Shown here piece by piece: positions 23,624 to 36,600 of a stretch of DNA of 64,000 nucleotides; the stretch's first letter is position 1; each line of letters opens with the position of its first letter. Position numbers and translations under genes: made by a program. This DNA is from Verticillium longisporum (taxonomy: Eukaryota; Ascomycota; Sordariomycetes; Glomerellales; Plectosphaerellaceae), in NCBI GenBank assembly GCA_019188255.1, contig JAETXT010000002.1, forward strand, positions 5,084,001 through 5,148,000, given 5' to 3'. The notes beneath the pieces were generated by a model. The model was not told the DNA's origin and ran no database searches. It was given only the letters and a program-made list of their open reading frames with translations.

Positions 23624-26187
23624 TTCGAACGCTCAGATCAAAGGTAAAAACGAGGCGTCAACATAACAGGATACGGTCCACTTGAGAGACGTGTGAGCTC
23701 AGGGCAGAGCATACCGTACGCCATCTCAACAACGTCGAACGACAGGACGAGCGAGTAGGTATTTATTACAGCGTTGCCTTCGCCGAGAGCAACCCACGAC
23801 TCACCCACTTGAAGACACAATCCTAGGCCGCCTCAGCTGCTGCTGCACACACGACGCATCTTTGCGCAACACCAAATACCATTGGGGGTGGGAAGCCTTG
23901 TTCCATTTGGTCCTGCGAGTCTCACCGCCTGCCTGACCCTGTGGTGTTCATGGGTGCATGGACTTCTGGCCTGCATCGAAGAAAGCATATCCATACAGAG
24001 TTGGCCAGATGTGGACCCTGTCCTGATGCCTACTCCTGTTGAGACTGCACGCTGCTGCAGTCAACGGTAAAGTGAGGCGAACGGCGTCACTCACCTTGCC
24101 AATCACGCCCTTCATAAGCATTCGCCTCACCATGGGTCGGCCTCTGGATTTCTTCTATCACGCGGGCTGCCGCCAACTCCTTCTTCTTGGGAATAATGGG
24201 CGTCGCTGATTGCGACACAGCGCCCGATTGAACCAGCGTTTCGCCTGTACTGCAGAGATGAAGACCTGTATCCTGCAACCTGCATAAATGCGCCCAATTC
24301 AAGTACATGGTCCGCGAAGCCAGGGCGACGGTGATACCCCACCTGCCTTTCGTGTGCATAGGTCCTTCATCTCACAATCGCAAGACGTTGTCAGTTGGCG
24401 ATGTATCGGTGGTGGGTTGGGTGAGCGGACAGGGCGCATAATAGCACCCCGCTGTCTCCCTGTGCCTTCAGCTCACGGCCGAGCATATAGATATGACGAC
24501 AAGCGAGTATTACAAGGCTGCCAGTAAATCAGCCAAGCATCGATATCGATTTGTGGTGTGCACAAGAGGTCATCATTTCGTCTTGTCGAACACCCTCCCG
24601 ACGCGGAAGCCATGAGTGTCAAGTCACTTCCTCGACGCTGCATTTTTACACGTAACCTCCCAGCCCCCTCTTGCCTCGAGTAAGACACAATGCGCGCACA
24701 CTTCGGCTGATTCGGGGGTTTCGCTGCTGTTGATAACGTCAGCGACGGATCATCACGACAGACCATCACCGGCCCGAAGGGTTCTGCCTTGGGCGTGTCA
24801 GCCGAAAGGTCAAAGGATCAGAGGTGCCAACTGAGTTTAAACATGCAGTGGTGTCTTTTGGTCTTTGCCTTACACACCTTCACAATATTTGGCTTGCATC
24901 ACGATGTTTACATCACGTGCGGACTTGACGTCGTCACATCTGCTCATGGTAGGGCCATTGCACCACTACCTACCAAGTCAATGTGTCCACAAGCCTTTTG
25001 CACCTATTCCAGTTCCAAGTATGTGTCGTGGCTTCAGGAACTTGCTGACGAGTATGGCACTTGCTCGAGGAGAAAGTAGCCCAAGTGGCATCACGAGGCT
25101 TCTGGTAGATAGATGCTCAACCATGTCCTCCTATCGGGCCCGAGGTGAATGACTGCCTCGCCACGCTCTGTCAAGCCCAGAAAGTGGGATTAGCCAGCGG
25201 GGATTCCTCCAGAATCACGTGTGCACGCCTCACTCCACACTGGTATTCGTCTGGTGCTGTTTTAAGGAAGTCCGCACTGCCACGTGGTCAACGACTTGAG
25301 AGCAATGAGTCTATCAATCTTGTAGTACACCTATGTAGGCGCTGCACCAGGGCCCGGATTCGATGAGCTCAGAGAACTTCTTTACCTGCTTGCTCGGAGT
25401 CGTTTCTTGTCATCTGGTATGCAGCTTCGCATAACAATCGCCAAGGCAAAGGTGTGCAATAGTAATTTCTCCTGCTCTCCGTCTTGAGAGAGTAACTCTG
25501 GATGTTTTCAATATCAGTACTGGCTAACGGATTCGGAAAGAATATTAAACCAATGATCCAACAGGTGCGGACGTGACCAAACCTTTACTGGACTCTCTGG
25601 CGTCACAGTGAGCCGGAATTTGTCATACGTGCTGGCTCCCATTTCAGAGATGCTAGGATTGTGGTCCATCACGAATGCAATATTTACGGACAACATTGTT
25701 TCCATAGGACCTTGTACCACAGAATAAAGAGCTGTTGCTCCAGTTGTGACGGCTGTTTCTCCAACCGACCAATCTGGGCCTGGGCACTCCTCGATTCGGA
25801 CAGCCCGCCGTCTCCGACTCCCAAACAGGCAACAGGTGAGCATTGAATAGCGACAATGCCACCCACTGATTTTTGGCAGATTCCATTTAGTGTCTTGGAG
25901 TTTCTTTGGCCTTTGATTTGATGCCTGTATCATTGTCACTATCTGGATCAGTGTCATTATCCTGGTCCATAGTCGCATTTTCGTTTGGGTGGGACTTCAC
26001 CCATAGTGCTCGTCAATCCGGCGTCTTCTGCCTAAGGTCGTGCGGGCACAGTTTGATGGCAGCTGTGATGGTCAGTATATCTATAATGACATGGTAGCCT
26101 TGTTGCTCGCGAAGCCATCACAATGCCGCGGGGAAGTGCTTCCAATCCATATCACCAACAGCAGCAACAACCAAGACAAAGCTCGCC
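23624..26187. other. Gene-poor interval; two weak coding candidates only
   Basis: No gene can be defended. On the minus strand, 24087-24359 has mildly protein-like text (IIPKKKELAAARVIEEIQ then GEANAYEGRDW) ending at a good GTGAGT donor, but I could not find a convincing partner exon. A minus-strand frame at 25514-25978 has 154 codons with no recognisable family. Both may be chance or decayed genes. Confidence 0.4.
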
Positions 26188-26556
26188 ATGCGCGCCACAA
26201 CGTATCTCGCTGTGGCCCTTGCTGCCGCTGCAGCAGCCGCTCAGACAACGACAAGGCCGATCGTCACTGTCTGGGTCACCGAATGGACAACACAGACATC
26301 TACTGTCACAAACGTCCAAACCGTTTGGCGAACTGTCACCACATGGGTCTCCGCGCGCACAACAACAACAGCGTCCTCTACCCGATCCACAACGAGCCCG
26401 CCTGTACTGCCTCCAACCACCACGCCGCCTCCTGCGCAGCCGACGCAGACCCTCTACGGCCAGTGTGGTGGAAACAACTACAGCGGGGCAACACGGTGCG
26501 TCGCAGGCTCGTCTTGTCGGGTGCTGAACGAGTGGTATCACCAGTGTCTTCCCTGA
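26188..26556 (+). CDS. Small secreted protein with a single C-terminal CBM1 cellulose-binding domain
   Basis: One exon, 122 residues. It has an N-terminal signal peptide (about residues 1-18, [18 protein letters not shown]), then a Thr/Ser/Pro-rich stretch (about 19-85) typical of an O-glycosylated linker, and a fungal CBM1 at the extreme C-terminus (about 89-121). The CBM1 starts YGQCGG and contains four cysteines in the family spacing ([15 protein letters not shown]), with aromatic residues at the expected binding-face sites (Tyr of YGQ and Tyr of EWYHQ). CBM1 binds crystalline cellulose and sometimes chitin. No catalytic domain precedes the linker, so this is a binding-only secreted protein, as seen among expansin-like or effector candidates. 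It sits isolated in gene-poor sequence about 6 kb right of the transposon. Confidence 0.88.
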   Translation: MRATTYLAVALAAAAAAAQTTTRPIVTVWVTEWTTQTSTVTNVQTVWRTVTTWVSARTTTTASSTRSTTSPPVLPPTTTPPPAQPTQTLYGQCGGNNYSGATRCVAGSSCRVLNEWYHQCLP

Positions 26557-29125
26557 TATCTCCGCGGTCTGGCTTAATCCCGCGGTTGCAATCAATGGCT
26601 TGTCGTAGTTAGATGCGACATGAATACGGGGGTGCCAATTCATCTTGGGGTATCGTCGGCATCGAAGGGACGAAGATTAACATGCGTCGAAATGTGTTAC
26701 TTGTCCTGGGGTTTTTTTTTTCCTTTTGAAAGAGCTCGGTTGCGGATTGGAATCCCCATTGTACATAGTACCTATAACAGGTAGGGAGGCGGGGACATTT
26801 CAACGCTATGGTACACTTGATGTTTGCTTCCACAACGATTGCCAAGGTCAGTTCCTGATCATAGCTTTTTCGGTTGGCCAAAGCTGTGAATTCGCGTTGG
26901 AAACAGGATGATTTCTTGCCAAGAAACATAAAAAATGTAGACGAAAGCTCGTTTTCTGCTTCCGAGGATCGCGGTCTCGGTCCTTACGCTTCCTCTGGAA
27001 ATCATGTCTTCTGTATCCGATTGTAATAATGCGAGATGTTGACTGCAACAGACTGCCCAGGCGCGCGCTTTGGCCACCTTGATCTGAAGTGGCACACTCT
27101 TGCTTACTAATGCACCAGCCACGATCCGCAGCTACCTACAAAAGTTTTCTGAGCCTGCACGTTCCGTCGCTAAAACTTCTTCCTTCGCCCACAGCCTGCT
27201 TGTCTTCCTTACCAACAGCAAGGCAGAGCAAGACGCGCAACGCTGCTGAAAGCCCGCATATTTTACGAATGTGTGATCATCTTGGGGTGAGTTCATCACG
27301 AATGGCCGACTCGACTGCGCAGACTGAGTCTATTATCTCATGGACATGACCTCCGCTTCGAGTCGGCTTTCGAAGAATGGTACGTTTCAACCTCTCCTAT
27401 CTTCAATATCATTCCCCGTGTCACCTGATGAGACAAATATGTTACACAGTCTATGAAATCTACCTATGATTATCTTCCATATCACACTGAAAATCCTGAA
27501 ATGTCACCTTCACGCTAGCTTTCATCGAGAGAATTGAGTGCTGGAATACTTTGGCTGACACGCATAACAGAAACATTTACTAGATGAAGGGCGGCAGCGG
27601 ACATCTGGTTCGCTACTGAAGCTCGAGGCCCACAATGCCGTGTCAGGCACGGGGGATATGTCCATTGTATTCTACCGTGTCTGTAGCGCTGAAGCCTTGG
27701 GCAAGTGTCGAGAGGCACTGGCAGAGCAAGTGGAGAGATTTATACATAGCCAAATAAGATTTGATCAACTGTCCATCTGAATCATCCGTTGTAACTGCAT
27801 GAGGTCCTCTCGGAGCTGACTGAAGTACAGCTTGGTAACTCAAGAAGAGCCGTTCTTGGTCTGTCATGCTAGGGGACTTGGGGCGAAATGCCTGAAATCG
27901 CTACAGGGATGGTCAAGAATGTTTGCATAGAAGTTGAAACGTGGTCTCGCCCGCGCCATCGTGCGGCCATGCGAGGAAAATCGGCAATCGACGAAGCCAG
28001 GGGTGGCAAGGCATTTTCTCGTCGTCCCAGTTTCTCAGCCCTGACAGGGTTTACGCAAAACGAATAGCCTGATTACCTCAGCGTACTGAAAGTTGGTCGC
28101 CTGGAATGGTGGATAGATGACGTACCAACTTGGAAGCGGGGTGCTTGGGCATCAGTCTTCCTCCCGCACTCGTAAGTATCTGCGCCGGCGGCCTAGCTCT
28201 TCGGCAGCGATCTCCATTTTAAAGAAAGCATTGTTCAAGTCGTTTTCGCTTCCGCTTTTACTTCGCGTTAACAAAGGAGTGGCGTGGGGACATCTCACAC
28301 ATAGTCAGGTGCTATCCACCACCTTGCGAGCCTTCTCCCGTGGTCCCGTGGGACGGTAGTGCGCAGCGGTGGGGTCATTCGCAGCCAGGTGCAGACCTCT
28401 CAGCAGTACCGACGGCCCACCATATATGCACGTCGGACGGCTCCAAGGTAATCAGCGGGCTTGAGGCAGCCTGGTCACTCAGGAATAGCAGCAGTGGTTT
28501 GTTATGTGGCTCGGGCGGCTGCGTGTGGTGAATTTCCCACTATTCCGAGCCCAACAGGAGCATCGCATGGTCCAGCAGACCAAGCTTTGTCAGGGGCAGA
28601 ACAAGGAAGAACCCTCCAGCGAGGTTGGGCCACTCACCGAAGAAGTCGAGCTAGAAGGCTGGAAAGACCAAGGCTAGGCCTTGGGCAGGGCACGCAAAGG
28701 GGGAAGGAGCAACGGGCAGGGGGAGGGAGGGACGGTGTCGTGAGAGGCCGCCGCTTCCCAGCCCGATGCGCCCGGGACACAAGCAAGACACGCGCCCCCT
28801 GTCCAATGGAATCCTCCATGGTCCCCCTCCTCTGTCCTGGCCCCCATGGCACCCCCTCCCCAGCTCAGGTGTTGTAAGCCCAACAGTCGAGCCATTGCCG
28901 CATCTCTCTGACAGGAGAATGACTCCCCAGCCATCCTGAAATCCCCTCCTCTCCTCGACTCCTTCCATACGCCAGCGTTGTTGCATCTTTCATCCTTGCT
29001 TGTCTTAATCGCCTTCGCCCCAAAGTAACCGCCCTGTTTGCACCTCTCTGTACAACCGAATACCACGCCAGAACCAGTCTTCCGTTTGATATTCTGTACG
29101 CACTACTTTGATCAATCTGAGGGCC
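26557..29125. other. Gene-poor interval and DUF3824 gene upstream region
   Basis: No supported gene. A minus-strand frame at 27643-27867 is slightly protein-like, but nothing identifies it. Frames at 28.4-28.9 kb on both strands are compositional artefacts of a GC- and purine-rich tract. The CT-rich sequence just before 29126 is the likely promoter and leader of the next gene. Confidence 0.45.
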
Positions 29126-32100
29126 ATGGCCTACCGGGAAACGTCCCGAGTCTACCATGACGACGACTTTTACGATGAAGATGCCTACCGAACCACCACC
29201 GTTCGTCGGTACAAGGTGACGCCGAGCAGAGTCGGTCGCGTCGACGCTGACGATGATGACCGTCGCTCCCACTATTCCTCTTACCCTGCCCGAAACTCTG
29301 GCGACCTTTTGCCCCTAGACACCCGCGACCGCGACCGTGCTTACGCTCCCGATCGACCCCGCTCTGCATTTGAGCCTCGGGATGACCTCGATCGATTCCG
29401 CGACAGAGACCGTGACAGCTTCCGAGATGGCCGGACAGTGGTCTACGAACGGGAGCGCGAGGTCGAGCGCGAGAGGGATCCGCACTCTGCTCGCGATTGG
29501 GATCGCCGTTCCCATGCACCATGGGATAACCAAGATGCAGAGACTGAGGTGCGTGTTGATAAGCGCGTCGAGCGTCGGGATGATGGCGAGATCAAGGTCG
29601 AAAGACGCATCGAGGAGCGCCGTGAAGACCATACAGGTCACGGCGGCCCTGAGATCGAGAGATACCGAAAGGAAACCGAATACTACGCTCCTCTGAGCCC
29701 GCCACCTGTTCCGCAGGCACCTGTTGTCATTCAGCGCCCTGCACCAGAGCCGCAGAAAATTATCGTTCAAGAGGCGGCACCGCCTGCGCCTGTCATCCTG
29801 CAACAACGCGAGAACCCCGGCGTTATGGTGGTCCGTGAGCGGGAGCAACCCCGTGAAATAGCCCGCCGGGAACCTCGCGATGACGAGTACTATTACCGTC
29901 GCGAGACCAGAGACCTTGGCCCCTACCGTCGCGATGAGCGAGAGTACGCTTTGGAACGACGGGACCACCGCGATCGTGAATATGACAGGGGCTACGGGAG
30001 CGGCGACGAGGAGTACTGGGTCAGGAGGAAAACCATTATCAAGGAGCGCTCACCGAGCCCAGACACTCACCGCCGCCATCTCGCAGGAGGCGCCTTGGCT
30101 GGTGCTGGAGTCGCTGCCCTCTTGGCTAGTCGACGCGACGATCACGGCGAGATCGCCCCGAACCGTGGTCGCAAGGTCCTGGCGGGCGCCGCTCTGGGAG
30201 GTCTTGGCACCGAAGTCTTCAAACGAGCACGCAGCGCGTATGATGAGCGATATGGCGACAATCGATCCCGCTCTCGCCATCGTCATGAAGACAGATACGA
30301 CCCACGATACGACGACCCGCGATACGACGACCGCCGGTACGATGATCGACGATATGATGACCGTTATCGGTCGCGAAGCAGATCATCCTCCCGATCCAAG
30401 ATCAAGACGGGCCTAGGCATCGCCGCCGCTGCCCTGGCCATTGCAGGTGCTGCTAAGTACTACCAAAACCAGAAAATTGACAAAGAGGAGGCCAGTCGCG
30501 GACGTAGCCGTACACGTAACCGTAGCTACTCGTCTTCCAGATCACGAAGCGCGCGCAAAAAGAGCCGCATCAAGTCTGTTGCCAATGCGGCAGCTGCCTC
30601 TGCTGCTGCAACTGGTTTGATCTAACACTTCCCCAACAAGACGGGCTCACGAAGCAGGTCAAGGTCTAAATCTCTAATCCGGCAAGGCGCAGAGGTCGTC
30701 GCTGCAGGTCTCGCAGGTGGCGCCGCGAGCAAGCTGTGGCACAGTCGCAAGGACAAGAAGGAGGCCAAGGAACGGGAGCTGAGCGATGAAGAGTACGAAG
30801 AAGAGCAACGTCGTCGAGACCGAGCCGCTCGACGTCGGTCTCGTAGCAGGTCACAGGCCAGATCCCTCTACTCCGAGCCGCGAACTGATGGCCCGATAGG
30901 TCTGGTTGAGTACGGCACCGACCCACTCCCTCCTTCGCAGCCACCCTACCCGACCAACGATTACGGCTACAAGTCGGCTTCGAGCCAGCGGAGGCGGCGA
31001 CGCTCACGAGGTCGCGGTGCCGACGATTATTCTCCTTCCGGATCAGATACGGGTAAAAAGCGAAGCCGCAGCCGGATAAGAGACATGGCGGCTGCCGCTG
31101 TCGGTACAGGCGCCGCGGCCATCGGCATTAAGGAGTACAAGAAGAAGAAGGATGCGGAGAAGGAGAGGGAGGATGAAGCCGCTCGCAGGGCGCGAGAAAG
31201 GTCTCTGTCTAGGGACTACTCTCGAGACCGCTCACGAAGGCGAGACGAAGATCGCAGACGTATGCATGATCCTAGTTTCTACCAGCCCTCGTCTTGTGGC
31301 GCTGCACCATCGTGATGTACTGACACGCTCACAGGTTACGAAGAAGAATCGAACCCCAATCCGCACTACGATGACTACAGCCGTCCTCCATCTCCACCAC
31401 ATGCTTCAGGTGGTGCCTACTACCCTCCGCCCACCGGATCTGGGTTTTCTCAGAACCAGTCTGTCAATGACCCGTACCCGCCTTACAGCCCTCATGCGTA
31501 CACTGGATTCCCGCCTCCACAGCCGGGCGGGCCATCGACTGCTTCAGGAGCTGCGGGAGGCTTCCCGACGCCAACCCCAGGCGGACCTCCGTTGTCGTAT
31601 CCAGGCGGGCCTCCCCCCATCGGCGGTGGCCCGCCCCCAGCAGGCGGCAGACTTGGCCCTGATCATGTGAGTGATGACACATTTCACACCACCACTCCAA
31701 AAGACTCAGTCTCCCGAAATGCGGCGCCGCCGATTGCCACGCGTGAGGGTGCGTCGATCTAAGTGCAAAATGCTGCCGTGTTGTTTCGCGTGATTTAGCA
31801 CTGCATATCACCTGTCCGTTCCTGCGCTGACCATTCCCGCAGATGGTTTGAGGAGTCAGTCGCCTCGGCGACGAGAAAGACGGTCGGCATCGATATCATC
31901 GTCCCCGGAAGCGATGAGGTCTGCGGACGCTATGTCTATGGCTGCGTCCACGGCTGCTACGAAATCCGTCACATGGGGTCCCTTGTCGCCTAAGTCATCT
32001 TTCACATTGGAACGACATCGACAAGTCCACGAGCAGCAAGTTGAAGAGTCTACTACAGACAGTGTCGAGGAAGGGTTTGAGCCACCAGTACTCAGCGAGG

Positions 32101-32558
32101 CACAGCTGGCAGCTCTTCGTCCAGTTCCTTTGCGACGACGCTCATCAGATCCCACCCCAAACCGGCCTATAGCACGTCGCGGTCGCACCTCTGAGGTTGA
32201 CAACGACGTTGAGGACTTGCCGGATAGATTTGACGATCATGGACGACCATTAGATGGCAGGGGCCTGACCTCGCGGGGCCCCAGATACCAAAGCGGGAGC
32301 TTTGAGTACCGACCACGCAATGATGACCAAGGAAAGTGGAATGTCAACGGTTCATGGGCTGCGACAGGAACCGACAACGAGGTCGTGCATAGGCTCATTG
32401 GTGACGTGGAAGGTTTGGTTTCGGGTCGCAAGAACTGGGGAGATGTTTTGCAGGACCTTGTAAAGGGCTTGCAGAGTGGTGGAGGGAATGAGGTTTTGGA
32501 TGACCGCCAGCGCAGGAGCCGAAGGCACACAAAGAGAAGGGGGCTGGACTATGACTAA
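29126..32558 (+). pseudogene. DUF3824 protein gene interrupted by one in-frame TAA
   Basis: Three exons: 29126-31259, 31335-31748 and 31843-32558, with introns of 75 nt (GTATGC) and 94 nt (GTGCGT). They give 1088 codons including the final stop and one internal TAA at 30623-30625. The N-terminus (MAYRETSRVYHDDDFYDEDAYRT) and the Arg/Asp/Glu-rich first third are typical of fungal DUF3824 proteins. Six Ala/Gly-rich hydrophobic segments follow, each before a basic RSRSR-type linker, for example GGALAGAGVAALLASRR and GLAGGAASKLWHSRKDKK. The C-terminal part is Pro-rich (YYPPP, PPSPPHASGG), then acidic. The TAA falls where the frame otherwise continues as GLI-stop-HFPNKTGSRSRS, and no intron can remove it. 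Either the protein is truncated to 499 residues or the base is an error or polymorphism. An in-frame ATG 18 nt upstream is possible; 29126 has the better context. Function is unknown. Confidence 0.82.
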
Positions 32559-33695
32559 TGATTGGATTTCCTGATATCGACTGATCGACGTATGAGTGTG
32601 TTAGATTTTCATGACTGACGATGAATGAGGGAAGGCTTCTTTTTTCGGGTTGTACGCTGCAGGTTTGAAGCTCGTCGGCATCTATATTTGACTTTCTTGG
32701 TGAAATGATGCAGTAACTCGAGTAGCACGTGAAATCGATCTACTACTCAAGGCATGCAAATTCTGTTTGCATGTTGACGTTCATCGGCGAGCTGGGCCGG
32801 ATTGATAAAGCGTTCCATAGGCACGCCACTCTCGCATTGCACGCGGGGAAGAGGTGTTCCACACGCCCGAGAGCGAATGCATATATCCTGGGGAGACGAG
32901 GTTGACTTCCCCTCGTGATGTTGTATTGCGATTGAACGCTCTGGGAGCAAGCACCATCGGACTTGCTCTTCAAGCCAGAGATGCAAAGTGAGGCGACGGC
33001 TGCAAAGAAAAACGGATCTTCCTGCAGAGCCCACTGTTTGTTGATATCCAGGCATCTTTACTGGACTACAACTGCCTGCCACTGGCGGAGATGTGCATTC
33101 GATACGTACAGCATACATTTGTATTTAGTCCAGGCTGATTCATCGACAGGAGACGCGGAAGAGTGGATTCAGGTGTATCGGACGTCACAGGAAGCCCATT
33201 TCTACTGGACTAGCTTAGTACCTATGTAGCGCCTACGACAGTCCGCCCAACGTGCAGTACCTACTTGCCTGCTTACAGGTCACTGCCCTCTAGGCCTCCT
33301 CTTTGTCTGCCTCACCGCCCACGAGAACACCGGGCCAGACGAGAAGAGGGTCCGTTTCGTTTTTAAAAACACATCCATCGCCTCTGTTCTCCCTGCAACT
33401 CTCACTCAATCTGGCCCCCTTTCTTACCGGGCGCGCATCAGGTCAACAACGCGACCTCTACCCCACTCAGAAATAAGAAACATTCATTGTCTCTTGACAA
33501 GTATAGCGCGTTTCTTCTGTGTCAACTCTGCCCGATAAATTGATTGTTGTGCGTTCTGAACTCCGCTAGCGGCTAAACCCAACGACCCAAACAGGCAGCT
33601 GCCAGCTTTTCCCTGCCTTCCTCCAACGACCTCCACAACCCAAATCCCCCTCAACAGCTATCATCGCAGCTCTCACCTACCACTTCGCACCCATC
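32559..33695. other. Intergenic interval upstream of the DDX60-like helicase
   Basis: No gene is seen. The last 350 bp are CT-rich and pyrimidine-biased, as in fungal promoters and leaders, and lead to the helicase ATG. Confidence 0.55.
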
Positions 33696-36600
33696 ATGGC
33701 TGAAGAGGACGAGCGTGACACCTCGTCAGGTGAAGAGTACACTGATTCGAGCGATGAAGAGACCGCGTCCACCAGTTCTGGCGAGCACACTGACCCCGAG
33801 ACCTTGCGCCTCTGGTACACAAATCTCCTTCCTCGAACAGTCGACATTGTCGGCGATTTCGCCGGCAGGGAGCTCTTCGTCATTCATGGCGAGGGCCTGC
33901 TGAGGCACTGCATCACCGAAGCCAAAGTTGACTTCCAAGATGGTATGCAGCTCCTTCACGCCGTCTACGTTGTGGAGAAATTCCTCGACGAGCTGAGGCA
34001 GAGAGGTTGCAACTTCGACATCCTCTTCTTCAATGCCCATGCAAATACGGTACTTCCCGAGTCAGTCGCGGCTGAGAACGCCTCAATGGCGACGGCCAAG
34101 TTCGCACTGGCGAGAACCGTTCTGATCGAGCACCTGAAACGGCATGCGAGGAACGGAGGGAATGCCTCTGATCGTCGAACCAACGTCACAGTCTTTGACG
34201 ACTTGGACTCTGAGGACTTCCGTCGCTACCGTGCTGAGAATGCTGTGCATTTCTTCCTCTGTAACGAGGGCACGTCCTATGGCGAGAACGACGAGAGTGT
34301 AGGTGCCGGAAGGACCGTCGTTCTGAGGCATTTCATCTACAGGCTCGTATCCGAGGGGTATCATGTGGCCGTCATCAATGACGTCCAGTTCATGAGCTCC
34401 AAGGTATGTTGGAACTGATACCAAGTCACAATCATGAGCTCGCACTGACTCAGACAGATTTTCACAACCCTCATCTCGGGATCAAACACAAGGCTTGCTG
34501 ATCTCGACCTACCTGAAGGCGTTTCTCAATCCGCTGAAAACGCGGCCTTGACCTCTCTGATCGACCAGATCAAAACGCCTCTCGTCGAGCAGAACATCGC
34601 TGGCGAATCAGCAGATAGACTCACCGTGCGCGAGCTAGTAGTTATTGCTGCCCTCAAACAGATCTTGCAGTCTGGTAACTATGGATCCGAGCCCGCCGCT
34701 CTCCTACTCCACACTGCTTTACTCGGTGCGTCCAGTCTGTCCGAAAGGCTTTGCGGCAATGCCTCAAAGGCACTGGCCGGAACACAAGCATCTTTCTTGG
34801 ACAACTTCTTCAGAACAGCTCGCGATATCATCAAGGGTCTGTCCCAAGATGCATCGCTCGACAACCTGACCTGGGACATTTACGATCTAGTTGATGGTAA
34901 TATCTTGGCTTCACTTCTACAGGACGAGGACGCTTGTGACTCTATTTCTGTGAGAGTCCTAACCCGTGCGAATCTTCTGAGGAAAGCCCTTGCCGAGGCT
35001 ACCGATGATTCCAAAGTTTCGTCTATTCCCCAATATGACGAAGACGAGGATGACGAAGAGGGGGCAAAGGAGTCATCAACTCAGGATCGCGACACATCTG
35101 TTCTTCCTTTCTCTCATCCCGTCTTTGACAAGCACCTCGACTCCGTCCAGGCCCGACCTGATGCACGATCCTCCAAGTCGACGACGGCAGCCAGCATTTT
35201 CGAAGAGCTGAGCCACTGGAACAAAGACAAGAAGCCTGTCGATCCTCGCAAGCCTCCCCCGAAGCTCGGTTTCTGGGCGAAAAAGCGTCACCAGAAGCTT
35301 ATGGCGGACATCGTCACATATTCCGCCTCACTCACCAACGCAACCGGCAGAATCATCGACCCTGAAGTTGTCGTCTCCGGTACCGGCAACCAAGCAAAGG
35401 TTGCTAAACAAGTTGAGAAGGCGAAGAAAGTCGGCGGGGGTAAGGCGAAAGCGCTTGCAGCGGCGAAGGCCCTACAGGCGTCGAAGCATGAGAAGAAGGG
35501 AAACACGGCCATCGAACACTGGAAGTCAACCATTGCCGAGCTAGACGAGGAGAAGAATCTCGTCAAGCGGTATGGTAAGACATTGAGGTATATCCACAAT
35601 CGACCCTCAGAGGCGTTGGCTGTTGTTGGCCCCGAGGGTTACCTTTACATGTGCAATGTGCTTGTTCTCATGTGGAAGAAGCGATGCGAGACCACTAAGA
35701 GGAAGCTCAAGGGTATGCACCGAACCTAATAGTACGCAGTGGACCAAACTGACAGCGTTGCAGGAATTGACATTGTGGCTCTCCTCTGGGACAGGCTGCT
35801 CTATATCGCGCGGTCTCCCAACGCAACCCCTGAGGTTCTCAAAGCCGTTGATTTGATCAAGACCTGCGTGAACCTTCCGTTCCCCGAATCGGTGAAGAAC
35901 GAGACCGCCTCGCGCGATCTGAGCTTCAAACTTTCTATCAAGGCGTCCAACAAGGACCTCGCCATACCTCTCAATCTGACCGAGTTTCAGCTTGAGCACT
36001 CAGGACCTTACATGGAACGCAATTTCGACTCGAAGCCCGATGACAGAGTAACGTTCGATCCCGATGCCTGGCAGAGAAAGGTTCTCGATACTATCGATGC
36101 CAATAACAGTCTGATGGTAGTCGCGCCCACTTCTGCCGGTAAGACTTTCATCTCATTCTACGCGATGAAGAAGATCCTCCAGGCCAATGACGACGATGTC
36201 CTTGTCTATGTCGCCCCCACCAAGGCATTGGTCAACCAGATCGCGGCTGAAGTCGCTGCGAGGTATTCAAAGTCATACACTAGAGAAGGCAAGTCTGTAT
36301 GGGCTATTCATACTCGCGACTACCGAGTGAACAATCCGACTGGCTGCCAAGTCCTCGTTACAGTACCTCATGTACTGCAGACCATGTTGCTTGCCCCAAG
36401 CAATTCCGACCGTCCCAGCGCCTGGGCGCGTCGCGTCAAGAGGATCATCTTCGACGAAGTACACTGTATCGGCCAAGCCGAAGACGGTATTGTCTGGGAA
36501 CAAGGTCTGATACTTGCGCCTTGCCCCACCATCGCGCTTTCTGCCGCGGTTGGCTACGCAGGCGAGTTCCACGACTGGCTCGCTGCGTCGCAGGCCCAAA

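Noticed and set aside
28461..28986. Overlapping frames of up to about 140 codons on both strands
   Set aside because: Their text is Gly/Arg/Pro-rich in all frames, with no conserved motif or start context; this reflects a GC- and purine-biased tract upstream of the DUF3824 gene.
30620..30660. Short intron removing the internal TAA of the DUF3824 gene
   Set aside because: GT-AG pairs of 26 or 43 nt can be drawn, but both are too short and both shift into frames that stop at once, whereas the unspliced frame continues as family text.
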